Assembly (NCBI RefSeq): GCF_958431955.1
Contig: NZ_CAUASN010000011.1
Coordinates: forward strand, 1-64,000
Direction: 5' to 3'
Length of the DNA stretch: 64,000 nt
Source of the DNA: an uncultured Adlercreutzia sp.
GTDB taxonomy: Bacteria; Actinomycetota; Coriobacteriia; Coriobacteriales; Eggerthellaceae
A program made the translations under genes and the position numbers. The notes under the pieces were generated by a model. It did not search any database. It was given only the letters and a program-made list of their open reading frames with translations, and had not been told where the DNA came from. Positions 33,503-41,457 of this stretch are shown here, piece by piece (within the stretch, counting starts at the first letter, position 1; each line of letters starts with the position of its first letter).

Positions 33503-35677
33503 ATGCCCATTGATCGGGAAAAAGCTACGCTTGCCTTGGACGGGCCTGTCAATCGGGTCCGTTTGGTCAGCCCTGCGCGGGCGAAGGCCTTGGAGAAGCT
33601 GGGCGTGCGCACGCTGCGCGATCTGCTGACGCACTTTCCCCGCTCCTATGTGGATCTCTCCTCGGTGGAGACCTGCGCCTCGGCGCGCATCGGCGAGACG
33701 TGCACCGTGCGCGGTACGGTGCACGAGATCAAGCTGAAGAAGCCCCGCTACAACCTGAAGCTCGTGGAGATCGCCGTCACCGACGGCACGGGCATCCTCA
33801 TCGTGACGGCCTTCCGGCAGCCCTGGCTCATGGACCAGATTAAGGCGGGGGATGCGGTGGCCGTGGCCGGCAAGGTGACCTTCGACTACGGCTACAAGCG
33901 CATGACCAACCCCTTCATCGAGGTGATCGGCGAGGGGGAGGGCATCACCGGCGCAGTGGTGCCGGTGCATCCGGCCACCGAGAAGCTCTCGGCCGCGTGG
34001 GTGCGCCGCATCGTGGCCAACGGCCTGGAGGAGGCCGAGGGCGCCTTCGACCCGCTGCCCTTGGGGCTGCGCCTGCGCTACCGGCTCATGAGCCGCAACG
34101 CCGCGCTGCGCGCCATCCACTTCCCGCAGAGCATGGCCGAGGTGGCCGAGGCGCGCCGCCGGCTTGTCTACGAGGAGGTGCTCTACTTGGAGCTCTTCCT
34201 CATGCAGGAGGGCGCCGAGCGCTCCCGCGGCGCGCATCCTGTGGCCCACGTGACCGACGGCCCGCGCGTTGCCGCCTTCGCCGCGCAGCTGCCCTTCGCG
34301 CTCACCGGCGAGCAGGAGCGCGCCCGCGACGAGATCCTGGAGGGCATGGCGGCCCCCTCGGCGCTGAACCACATGCTCTTGGGCGATGTGGGCACGGGCA
34401 AGACCGTCGTGGCCGGCTTCGCCCTGGCCGCTGCCGCCGACACGGGCGGCCAGGCCATGCTGCTCGCGCCCACCGAGGTACTCGCCCGCCAGCATGCCGA
34501 GGGCTTGGGAGCGCTGCTCGCCGGCGCCGGCGTCACCTGCGCGCTGCTCACCGGCTCCACCCCGGCCGCCGAGCGCGCCTCCATCACCGAGCGATTCGCG
34601 GCGGGAGACCTCGACGTGCTCATCGGCACCCATGCGCTCCTTTCCGAGGACGTGACCCCGGCCCGTCTCACCCTCGCCGTCATCGACGAGCAGCAGCGCT
34701 TCGGCGTTGACCAGCGCACCCGCCTGCTGGCCAAGGGGGAAGCCCCCGACGCGCTCTACCTCACGGCCACGCCCATCCCGCGCACGCTCGCCCTTGCACT
34801 CTACGGCAACCTCACCCTGTCCTACATCAAGCACCGTCCCCACGACGCCGTCTCGCGCACCACGCGCGTGCTGCGCCGCGAGCTGGCCGGCGATGCCTTC
34901 GACGCGGCGAGCGCGGCGCTTGCCCGGGGCGAGCAGGTGTATGTGGTGTGCCCCCTGGTGGGCAAGGGCTCCGAGGAACGCGACGAGAAGGCGGCCGGCA
35001 AGCGGCCCGATGCCGACGCGGCGGGGGAGGAGTACCATCCGGCCGTGGCCATCGAGGACGCCGACGACTTCGACGACGACGTCACCGCGGCCACCCGCGA
35101 GGCCGAGATGCTGCAGAGAAACACCTTCCCCGACTACACGGTGGAGCTGCTCCACGGTGGCATGGGCACCGAGGCCAAGCGCGAGGTGATGGAGCGTTTC
35201 CGCGCCGGCGAGGTGCAGGTGCTCGTGGCCACCACCGTCATCGAGGTGGGCGTGGACGTGCCCAACGCCACGGTGATGATCGTGGAGGACGCCGACCGCT
35301 TCGGCCTGGCCCAGCTGCACCAGCTGCGTGGCCGCGTGGGCCGCGGCACCAAGGCCGCCGAGGTGTATCTGCTGTCGGCCTCCACGCGCGAGGAGTCGCT
35401 CGCGCGCCTGGCGGCCATGGAGACCACCGACGACGGGTTCGAGCTGGCCGCCTTCGACCTGTCGCTGCGCCGGGAGGGCGACATCCTCGGCAACCGCCAG
35501 CACGGCGCGAGCGGGCTGAAGCTCGTGAACATCATGCGCGACGGGGCGGTCATAGAGGCGGCCCACGCCGACGCCGCCGCGCTTCTGGACGTGGATCCCG
35601 ACCTGGAGGAGCCCGACCACCGCGCCATGGCCCGGGAGGTGCGGCTCGCCTTCGCCGGCGAGGCCGTGGGCGGGTAG
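33503..35677 (+). CDS. recG: ATP-dependent DNA helicase RecG
   Basis: A protein of 724 aa that remodels stalled replication forks and Holliday junctions. N-terminal helix and OB-type wedge domain (VRGTVHEIKLKKPRYNLKLV, about 71-90), Walker A GDVGTGKT at 294-301, LLAPTEVLARQHA, TGSTPAAER, DEQQRFGVDQR, TATPIPRTLALALYG, and in the second helicase domain TVIEVGVDVPNATVMI, LAQLHQLRGRVGRG and the end EGDILGNRQHGASGLK. Two oddities: motif II is DEQQ where RecG usually has DEQH, and an acidic insertion (about residues 495-530, with DADDFDDD) lies in the second domain, making it longer than the usual ~690 aa. Position after fakA is the conserved order. Confidence 0.96.
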   Translation: MPIDREKATLALDGPVNRVRLVSPARAKALEKLGVRTLRDLLTHFPRSYVDLSSVETCASARIGETCTVRGTVHEIKLKKPRYNLKLVEIAVTDGTGILIVTAFRQPWLMDQIKAGDAVAVAGKVTFDYGYKRMTNPFIEVIGEGEGITGAVVPVHPATEKLSAAWVRRIVANGLEEAEGAFDPLPLGLRLRYRLMSRNAALRAIHFPQSMAEVAEARRRLVYEEVLYLELFLMQEGAERSRGAHPVAHVTDGPRVAAFAAQLPFALTGEQERARDEILEGMAAPSALNHMLLGDVGTGKTVVAGFALAAAADTGGQAMLLAPTEVLARQHAEGLGALLAGAGVTCALLTGSTPAAERASITERFAAGDLDVLIGTHALLSEDVTPARLTLAVIDEQQRFGVDQRTRLLAKGEAPDALYLTATPIPRTLALALYGNLTLSYIKHRPHDAVSRTTRVLRRELAGDAFDAASAALARGEQVYVVCPLVGKGSEERDEKAAGKRPDADAAGEEYHPAVAIEDADDFDDDVTAATREAEMLQRNTFPDYTVELLHGGMGTEAKREVMERFRAGEVQVLVATTVIEVGVDVPNATVMIVEDADRFGLAQLHQLRGRVGRGTKAAEVYLLSASTREESLARLAAMETTDDGFELAAFDLSLRREGDILGNRQHGASGLKLVNIMRDGAVIEAAHADAAALLDVDPDLEEPDHRAMAREVRLAFAGEAVGG

Positions 35678-35724
35678 GGAGTTCGCGGCCTGGAAAGATG
35701 AACCGACGGGCTGTCGGATGCGCT

Positions 35725-35841
35725 GGGGGGCGGGGCGCGAGGCACCGCTCAGTCGCTCGGACAGTCCTCGCTTTGTGGAAATGTCCACGGGACATTTCCA
35801 GTCGCTGCGGAACTCGCTTGGTGAGCGGCGCCCCGCACCCC
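35725..35841 (+). repeat. nested-stem intergenic element, copy 4
   Basis: Outer arms 35725-35738 and 35828-35841 pair at 13 of 14, with an adjoining GCTCA/TGAGC. Inner hairpin 35776-35800 has stem TGGAAATGTCC and loop ACG. Conserved loops ACAGTCCTCGCT and CGCTGCGGAACTC are intact. It lies 47 bases after recG and 45 before rsmD. Confidence 0.88.
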
Positions 35842-35886
35842 TTCGGGCGTTGCCATGATTGAGATGAGAGTGAAAGGAGCGCTGCT

Positions 35887-36477
35887 ATGCGCATCATTGC
35901 CGGAGAGTTCCGCGGGCGGAGGCTCGATGCCCCGAAGGGCGACGGCACGCGCCCCACGACCGACCGCGTGCGCGAGTCGCTCATGAGCGCCGTCCACTCG
36001 GCGCGGGGCGGCTTCGACGATGCCCGGGTGCTCGACGCCTTCGCGGGCTCGGGGGCACTCGGGATGGAGGCCCTCTCGCGCGGGGCGGCCTCGGCGGTGC
36101 TCTGCGAGCGCGATCGCGGCGCTGCGGACGTCGTCGAGCGCAACCTGCGCACGCTGGGCCTTGGCCGCGATCGGGCACGGCTTGTGCGGGGCGATGTGCT
36201 CAAGCGGCCGCCGGCGCCGATGGCGGCCCCCTTCGACCTCGTGTTTCTCGACCCGCCCTACGCGCTCGCGCCCGCGGAGGTCTTCGGCCTCATCGCGCGC
36301 CTCGACGAGGCCGGCTCGCTCGCCTCCGACGTCATCGTGAGCTACGAGCACGACGGTGCCGACGACGCGGCCGTGGAGGCGCTCGCCGCCGAGTCTGGCT
36401 GGGCCATCGCCTCGCACCGACGCTTCGGCGATACCGCCATCGACCTTCTGGAGCGCGCGGGGGACGGGGAGGCGTAG
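35887..36477 (+). CDS. rsmD: 16S rRNA (guanine966-N2)-methyltransferase
   Basis: A protein of 196 aa. RsmD signature start MRIIAGEFRGRRLDAPKG, then RPTTDRVRESLMSAV (about 21-35), SAM motif DAFAGSGALGMEALSRGA (about 49-66), and the catalytic FLDPPYAL (about 120-127; DPPY flips the target base). Complete and of usual length. ATG follows AAAGGAGCGCTGCT. In many Gram-positives coaD comes next; here it is replaced by a coiled-coil gene. Confidence 0.95.
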   Translation: MRIIAGEFRGRRLDAPKGDGTRPTTDRVRESLMSAVHSARGGFDDARVLDAFAGSGALGMEALSRGAASAVLCERDRGAADVVERNLRTLGLGRDRARLVRGDVLKRPPAPMAAPFDLVFLDPPYALAPAEVFGLIARLDEAGSLASDVIVSYEHDGADDAAVEALAAESGWAIASHRRFGDTAIDLLERAGDGEA

Positions 36478-36519
36478 GTTTCACCTCATGGAGCGTTTGT
36501 GCACGGTTTAACCGTTGTA

Positions 36520-36547
36520 TTACATAGCTTCTCCATCATGATAGAAT
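36520..36547 (+). promoter_or_regulatory. putative promoter for the coiled-coil gene
   Basis: -35 TTACAT (36520-36525), 16-base spacer, -10 TAGAAT (36542-36547), in a locally AT-rich pocket after rsmD, 92 bases before the ATG. Confidence 0.5.
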
Positions 36548-36638
36548 AAAAAAACTCATCATGGATGGATTGCGTGCTGATGCCCGTGGCCGGAAGAGCC
36601 GGGGCGGCGCGGTGCGATATAGTCAGGAAGGAACAGCA

Positions 36639-37109
36639 ATGGACGAAACCGGAGTGTTGGGGCTGCTCGAGGAGCTCTCGATTCTTCTCGAGGACTCGAA
36701 GCCCGTCTTCGGCAAGAGCAACCTGCGCCAGGTGGACATCGCCGCCGCGTTCGACATCATGGACGAGATCCGCGACCTGTTCCCCGCCGAGTTCTCCCAG
36801 GCCCGCCAGATCGTGCGCGAGCGCCAGAGTCTCTTGGACGACGCCGAGGTGGAGGCGAACCGCATGATCGAGGACGCCCGCAGCCAGGCCATCACCATCG
36901 CGAGCGAGCAGGAGATCGTGCGCATCTCCCAGCAGCAGGCCGACACCATCCTGGCCGACGCCCGCGAGCTGGAGCGCCAGACCCGCGCCGGCGCCGAGGA
37001 TTACGCCGACGAGGTGTTCGGGCACATCGAGCAGAGCCTCGACACGCTGTTGAACAACACGCGCCGCTGCCGCGACCGCCTGAACGCCACCTCGCTGAAC
37101 GCGCGATAG
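36639..37109 (+). CDS. DivIVA/ATP-synthase-b-like coiled-coil protein, function unknown
   Basis: A protein of 156 aa. The N-terminus (MDETGVLGLLEELSILLEDS) is amphipathic; residues ~55-145 are a continuous charged helix (RERQSLLDDAEVEANRMIED, ISQQQADTILADARELERQT) like those of DivIVA or the b-subunit stalk. No transmembrane segment, so a b subunit is unlikely. In Coriobacteriia and some Firmicutes, similar coiled coils sit in the rsmD/DUF177 neighbourhood and are annotated as cell-division initiation or hypothetical proteins. Start ATG 36639 follows AGGAAGGAACAGCA. A terminator follows at 37131. I do not assign a function. Confidence 0.75.
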   Translation: MDETGVLGLLEELSILLEDSKPVFGKSNLRQVDIAAAFDIMDEIRDLFPAEFSQARQIVRERQSLLDDAEVEANRMIEDARSQAITIASEQEIVRISQQQADTILADARELERQTRAGAEDYADEVFGHIEQSLDTLLNNTRRCRDRLNATSLNAR

Positions 37110-37130
37110 GGCGACGTTTTCCGAAACCTC

Positions 37131-37163
37131 AAGGGCGCGCCTTCGCGGGTGCGCCCTTTTTGT
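37131..37163 (+). terminator. Rho-independent terminator after the coiled-coil gene
   Basis: AAGGGCGC (37131-37138) with GCGCCCTT (37151-37158), 12-base loop, followed by TTTTTG. Confidence 0.8.
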
Positions 37164-37240
37164 TGGATCCCGCATGCCGGCTGCGCCGTGCCGGCAAGGT
37201 GGCCCTTGCGGCCGCGAGAATGAGAAAGAAGGTGCCTTTC

Positions 37241-37789
37241 ATGGCAAGAGAGCATACGACGACCATAGCCCTTCCCGAGGAGCTGTTCGAGACCGCCGAG
37301 AGCCGTCACTTCGAGGGCGAGGCCGCCCTTGCCGAGCTTGCGGCCGGGGCCGACGCCTATCGTTTCGCCGGGCCGGTGGCCTGGTCGGTGGACGTGACGA
37401 ACACCGGGGGCGCCCTGCTGGTGATGGGCACCGCGCGCGCGGCGGCCACGACGGCCTGCGCCCGCTGCCTGGAGGACGTGACTTACGATCTGGAAGGCGA
37501 TATCGAGGGCTACTTCGTCATCGGCGGCGAGGAGGCTGAGGCTCCCGAGGATATGGAAGGCGACGAGTTCGACTACCTGTCCGAGAACCGCGTCATCGAC
37601 CTGGTGCCCCTCATCGAGCAGGCGCTGTTGCTGGAGCTGCCGCTCGTGCCCTTGTGCGACGACGACTGCAAGGGCATCTGCCCGCGCTGCGGGGCGAACT
37701 TAAACGAGGGTGCCTGCTCCTGCGCCGAGGCCGCTCCGGACGCAGACGGCCCCTTCGCCGCCCTGCGGAACCTGAAGCTGGAGGACTAG
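37241..37789 (+). CDS. DUF177 (YceD) family protein
   Basis: A protein of 182 aa. Recognised by TACARCLEDVTYDLEGDIEG (about 70-89) and the C-terminal zinc-binding-like CDDDCKGICPRCGANLNEGAC (Cys at about 144, 148, 152, 155, 165). DUF177/YceD proteins are encoded before rpmF in nearly all bacteria and take part in 23S rRNA/ribosome homeostasis, although here rpmF is 3.3 kb downstream because two transporter genes intervene. Start ATG 37241 has GAAGGTG 7 bases upstream. Confidence 0.9.
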   Translation: MAREHTTTIALPEELFETAESRHFEGEAALAELAAGADAYRFAGPVAWSVDVTNTGGALLVMGTARAAATTACARCLEDVTYDLEGDIEGYFVIGGEEAEAPEDMEGDEFDYLSENRVIDLVPLIEQALLLELPLVPLCDDDCKGICPRCGANLNEGACSCAEAAPDADGPFAALRNLKLED

Positions 37790-37827
37790 GGCCCGCGCCG
37801 CGGCCGCGGCGCAACGGATCGGTAACG

Positions 37828-37865
37828 AAGGTCGGCGGGGTGGAAACGCTTCGCCGACCTTTTTC
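37828..37865 (+). terminator. Rho-independent terminator after the DUF177 gene
   Basis: AAGGTCGGCG (37828-37837) and CGCCGACCTT (37852-37861), 14-base loop, then TTTCG. Perfect 10-bp stem. It separates the DUF177 gene from the transporter genes. Confidence 0.85.
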
Positions 37866-37927
37866 GTGAGAAAACCCTCCATGGCCTACAGTGGACGCGA
37901 GGAAACGATGCGGAGCGGAGGTGAGCC

Positions 37928-39358
37928 ATGGGCGTGCTGGACGGGCGGCAGGTGCTGCGCCACGGGGCCTTCGCCGTGCTCATGGGCGCGGTGGGCGCTG
38001 CGGCCTCCGTCGTGCTGTGCCTGGTCGTGAACGCGGCCTTCGGCCTTGCCGAGCGCATTCCCTGGCTCCTGTTCTGCCTCCCCCTGTTCGCCGTGGCGAG
38101 CCTCGCCCTGTACCAGTGGCATGGCGTTCCCCTGAACACCACCACCCGCCTGGTGGCCCGGCGCATCCGCGCTGATGAGGCCATTTCCCCCTGGCTCGCC
38201 CCCGACATCCTCGCCGGCACCGCCCTGTCGGTGCTCGGGGGCGCCTCGGTGGGCAAGGAGGCGGGCGCGCTGCACATGGGGGCCTCTTTGGGGCAGCTGC
38301 TGGGCCGCCCCTTCCGCCTGCGCTCGGTGTACCGCGCCGACGACGGGCGCGGGCAGGGGAGGGCCGGCATGAACGCCTACGCCGCGTCCATGGGCATGGC
38401 CTGCGCCTTCTCGGCGCTGTTCTTCGCGCCTCTGGGCTCGGCGGCCTTCGTGGTGGAGCTGACGGGGTACCGCCGGGAAGTGGTGCGGCATCTGCCGACG
38501 ATCCTTCTGGGGTGCATCGTGGCCTGGACGGCCGCGAGCGCGGTGGGCATCGGGGACGTGATCCCCCAGGTGGCGCTGCCCGCCCTCAGCTGGCGCGTCG
38601 TGGGCGACTGCGTGCTCGTGGGGGTGGTGGCCGGCCTGGCCGGCGGCCTCTTCGGCAGCGCGATCGACCATGTGCAGCGCGCTACCGAGCACCTCAGGCG
38701 CAACTATTACCTGTGGGCGGTCCTCGGCGCCGCCCTGTTCGCCGCGCTCGTGGCGCTTTTCGGCTGGCAGGCCTTCGAGGGCACGGGAGGGCCGCTTCTG
38801 GCCGCTGCGCTGGACGGGAGGGTCGGCTCGTGGGACTTCGCCGTGAAGGCCCTGCTCACCATCGTCTGCCTGGGCTTCTGGCTGCGCGGCGGCGAGATCA
38901 TGCCCACGTTCACCATAGGCGCGCTCCTCGGGGCGAGCTGCACGGTCATGACCGGAGGGGACGCGCCGCTCTCGGCGGCGGTGGGGCTCGCGGCCTTCTT
39001 CTGCACCATGAGCCGCTGCCCCCTGGCCGCCTTCCTCATGGCCTGCGAGATCTTCGGGTTTGCCGGCGCGCCGGCGTTCGCCCTGGCCGTGGGGACGGCC
39101 TACCTCGTCGGTCACGGCGAGGGCTACTACGCCCTCGGCGCCACTTCCTTCGTGCGCGATCTGGCCCATCGGCGCCGCCCGCGCGCCGTCCGCGCATCCA
39201 CATCGGACGCCCCTGCGCCCTCGACCGAGAGCGCCCCGCGCACGGCGGGGAAGCCCCGGGCGCATGACGTCGTCGGCAAGATCGTGGACGCGGGCCGCGC
39301 CGAGGCCGCCGAGGTGGAGGACGAATTGGAAATGCGGGGCGATAAGGCGGCGAAGTAG
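37928..39358 (+). CDS. ClC-type chloride channel/transporter
   Basis: A protein of 476 aa, with about 10-12 hydrophobic segments. ClC selectivity-filter-type motifs can be seen: GGASVGKEAGALHMGASLGQ (residues ~109-128; Lys in place of the usual Arg of GREGP), GMACAFSALFFAPLGSAAFVVEL (~156-178, the GxFxPxLxxG-like region), and GGEIMPTFTIGALLGA (~320-335). The C-terminal ~60 residues are hydrophilic and lack CBS domains. A gating-glutamate position reads KEAG, so E is retained. Substrate (chloride or fluoride) and channel versus antiporter mode cannot be decided. Flanked by a terminator upstream and followed 42 bases later by a purine permease. Confidence 0.85.
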   Translation: MGVLDGRQVLRHGAFAVLMGAVGAAASVVLCLVVNAAFGLAERIPWLLFCLPLFAVASLALYQWHGVPLNTTTRLVARRIRADEAISPWLAPDILAGTALSVLGGASVGKEAGALHMGASLGQLLGRPFRLRSVYRADDGRGQGRAGMNAYAASMGMACAFSALFFAPLGSAAFVVELTGYRREVVRHLPTILLGCIVAWTAASAVGIGDVIPQVALPALSWRVVGDCVLVGVVAGLAGGLFGSAIDHVQRATEHLRRNYYLWAVLGAALFAALVALFGWQAFEGTGGPLLAAALDGRVGSWDFAVKALLTIVCLGFWLRGGEIMPTFTIGALLGASCTVMTGGDAPLSAAVGLAAFFCTMSRCPLAAFLMACEIFGFAGAPAFALAVGTAYLVGHGEGYYALGATSFVRDLAHRRRPRAVRASTSDAPAPSTESAPRTAGKPRAHDVVGKIVDAGRAEAAEVEDELEMRGDKAAK

Positions 39359-39400
39359 GGGTACAATGACCCCGTCACTTCTCGCTGAATAGGAGGCCCT

Positions 39401-40768
39401 ATGGAGCAGTTTCTCGAGCGCACCTTCAAGTTGGGGGAGCACGGCACCACGGTGAGGACCGAGGTGATGGCCGGCACCATCACGTTCCTCGCCATGGTCT
39501 ACATCCTCGCCGTCAACCCCTCGATCCTGTCGGCGTCGGGCATGGAACCCGGCGCGGTGTTCACGGCCACGGCCATCTCGGCGGCGTTTGGCACGCTGTT
39601 TATGGCCTTCTACGCGAACTATCCCATCGCGCTCGCTAGCGGCATGGGCCTGAACGCCTATTTCGCCTACTCGGTGTGCGTGCCCATGGCCGAGCAGGGC
39701 ATCCAGGATCCGTGGACCATCGCGCTCACGGCCGTGCTCGTCGAGGGCGTCATCTTCATCCTGCTCACCCTGTGCAAGTTCCGCGAGGCGCTCGTGAACG
39801 ACGTGCCGAAGAACCTGAAGACCGGCATCGCCGTGGGCATCGGCCTGTTCATCGCGCTGGTGGGTCTGGAGAACGCCGGTGTGGTGGTGGGCAACGCCTC
39901 CACGCTGATCGATCTGGGGTCGTTCGCCACCCCGCAGGTGGCGCTTTCCGTCATCGGCCTGGTGGGCGTGGCCGTCATGTACCACTACCGCGTGCCCGGC
40001 TACATTCTGTGGGGCATTCTGGGCACTTGGGTGCTCGGCATCCTGGCGCAGCTGGCCGGCTGGTACACGGTGGACGCCGCGGCCGGCGCCGCCTCGCTCA
40101 TCCCCGACTTCGCCAACGGCATCAACCTGCAGGCGCCCTACCTGTTCGCCTTCAACTTCGACTTCGCCCTGAACCACTTCGTGGACTTCGCCGTCATCGT
40201 GTTCGCCTTCCTGTTCGTCGACTTGTTCGACACCGCCGGCACGCTCATCGGCGTGGCCAGCAAGGGCGGCCTGCTCGACAAGGAGGGTCGCCTGCCGCGC
40301 GCCAAGGAGGCGCTCATGGCCGACGCCGTGGGCACCGTGGTGGGCGCCTGCGTGGGCACCTCAACCACCACGAGCTACGTGGAGAGCAGCGCCGGCGTGG
40401 CCGCGGGCGGCCGCACGGGCCTCACGGCGCTCGTGACTGGCGTGCTGTTCATCGTGGCGCTCGTGTTCTCGCCGATCTTCTTGGCCATCCCGAGTTTTGC
40501 CACCATGCCCGCGCTCGTGTGGGTGGGCCTGCTCATGATGTCCTCGGTCACCGAGATGGACTTCACGAAGGACGCCGCCGGTGCCGTGGGCGGCTTTCTC
40601 GCCATCATCATGATGCCGTTCACCTACTCCATCGCCAACGGCATCATGTTCGGCATCCTGGCCTTCGTCATCGTGCGCATCGCCCAGGGCCGCGCCAAGG
40701 ACGTCCACTGGGTCATGTGGGTGGCCGCCGCCCTGTTCGCCCTCCGCATCCTCACGTTGGTGGTGTAG
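39401..40768 (+). CDS. NCS2/AzgA-family guanine/hypoxanthine permease
   Basis: A protein of 455 aa, about 12-14 membrane segments. Family hallmarks: N-terminal TEVMAGTITFLAMVYILAVN (about 20-39), ASGMGLNAYFAYSVC (~78-92), GIAVGIGLFIALVGLENAG (~145-163), FLFVDLFDTAGTLIGVA (~268-284) and GTSTTTSYVESSAGVAAGGRTGLTA (~319-343; substrate-site region). Matches PbuG/AzgA-type purine transporters by length and motifs. Start has AGGAGGCCCT upstream. The downstream spacer carries repeat copy 5. Confidence 0.92.
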   Translation: MEQFLERTFKLGEHGTTVRTEVMAGTITFLAMVYILAVNPSILSASGMEPGAVFTATAISAAFGTLFMAFYANYPIALASGMGLNAYFAYSVCVPMAEQGIQDPWTIALTAVLVEGVIFILLTLCKFREALVNDVPKNLKTGIAVGIGLFIALVGLENAGVVVGNASTLIDLGSFATPQVALSVIGLVGVAVMYHYRVPGYILWGILGTWVLGILAQLAGWYTVDAAAGAASLIPDFANGINLQAPYLFAFNFDFALNHFVDFAVIVFAFLFVDLFDTAGTLIGVASKGGLLDKEGRLPRAKEALMADAVGTVVGACVGTSTTTSYVESSAGVAAGGRTGLTALVTGVLFIVALVFSPIFLAIPSFATMPALVWVGLLMMSSVTEMDFTKDAAGAVGGFLAIIMMPFTYSIANGIMFGILAFVIVRIAQGRAKDVHWVMWVAAALFALRILTLVV

Positions 40769-40784
40769 CGGAAGGGAAGGAGAA

Positions 40785-40918
40785 GGTGCGCGGGGCGGTC
40801 GGGGTGCCTCGCGCGCAGATTCCGCAGACTCGCGAAAAGGGGTGTATCATCGCTACACCCCTTTTCGCGAAAGCGAGGACTTGACCGAGCACGAGGCACC
40901 CCGACCGCCCCGCGCACC
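40785..40918 (-). repeat. nested-stem intergenic element, copy 5 (inverted, perfect stems)
   Basis: Best-preserved copy: outer arms 40785-40811 and 40892-40918 are perfect 27-base complements; inner arms 40830-40846 and 40854-40870 are perfect 17-base complements around TCATCGC. Neither stem resembles those of the other copies, yet the internal loops read GCAGATTCCGCAGAC and AGCGAGGACTTGACCGAGCA, the family sequences in reverse. It fills the permease-rpmF spacer; the remaining ~160 bases up to rpmF hold only a probable promoter region. Confidence 0.9.
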
Positions 40919-41084
40919 GGAGGTGCTCGCGTCGTGGAGTTTGGAATTGCCGTGGCCGCTGGCGGATTCGGGGGAATTGCCCCTTGCGAGGGTCGGCGGC
41001 CTTTGGTAGCATATCAGATCGTGCGTTTACACAAGAAGTTGTTGACCGGCGCTGTTGCCGGCCGACTCTAGAAGGAGTAACGAG

Positions 41085-41264
41085 ATGGCAGTACCTAAGC
41101 GCAAAATGGGCCGTGCCCGCACCCATGCCCGTCGCAGCACCAACGACAAGATTTCGGCGCCCGCCCGTTCCGTGTGCCCGCAGTGCGGCGAAGTGAAGCT
41201 TCCCCACCGCGTGTGCGGCAACTGCGGCTTCTACCGCGACCGCGAGGTCATCGAAGTCGATTAG
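41085..41264 (+). CDS. rpmF: 50S ribosomal protein L32
   Basis: A protein of 59 aa. MAVPKRKMGRARTHARRSTN is the canonical L32 N-terminus; zinc ribbon CPQC (about 31-34) ... CGNC (about 44-47), ending GFYRDREVIEVD. Strong ribosome site AGAAGGAG upstream. Followed by plsX, rnc and smc in the conserved order. Confidence 0.97.
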   Translation: MAVPKRKMGRARTHARRSTNDKISAPARSVCPQCGEVKLPHRVCGNCGFYRDREVIEVD

Positions 41265-41280
41265 TTCCAGCTGTTGACGG

Positions 41281-41373
41281 TCACGGAAGGCGCGTTTCAC
41301 CCCTTCCGTGATGTCGGCAAAGCCTCCTCGCATGCCAAGCTTCGCAAGCCTGGTTTGCCAGGGGGCTTTTTGG
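41281..41373 (+). terminator. tandem hairpins between rpmF and plsX
   Basis: First a perfect 10-bp stem (TCACGGAAGG 41281-41290 with CCTTCCGTGA 41302-41311) without a T-run. Then a shorter hairpin around AAGCCTGG / CCAGGGGGCTTTTT (about 41346-41372), a typical terminator ending. The second probably limits read-through from rpmF into plsX. Confidence 0.65.
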
Positions 41374-41457
41374 CTATAGGCATCGTGTCTCCGACCGTGT
41401 CCGCGCATGACGCGGGTAGGGCCGGAAACACCTTCTCACGTGCAAGGAGTAGTTTTC

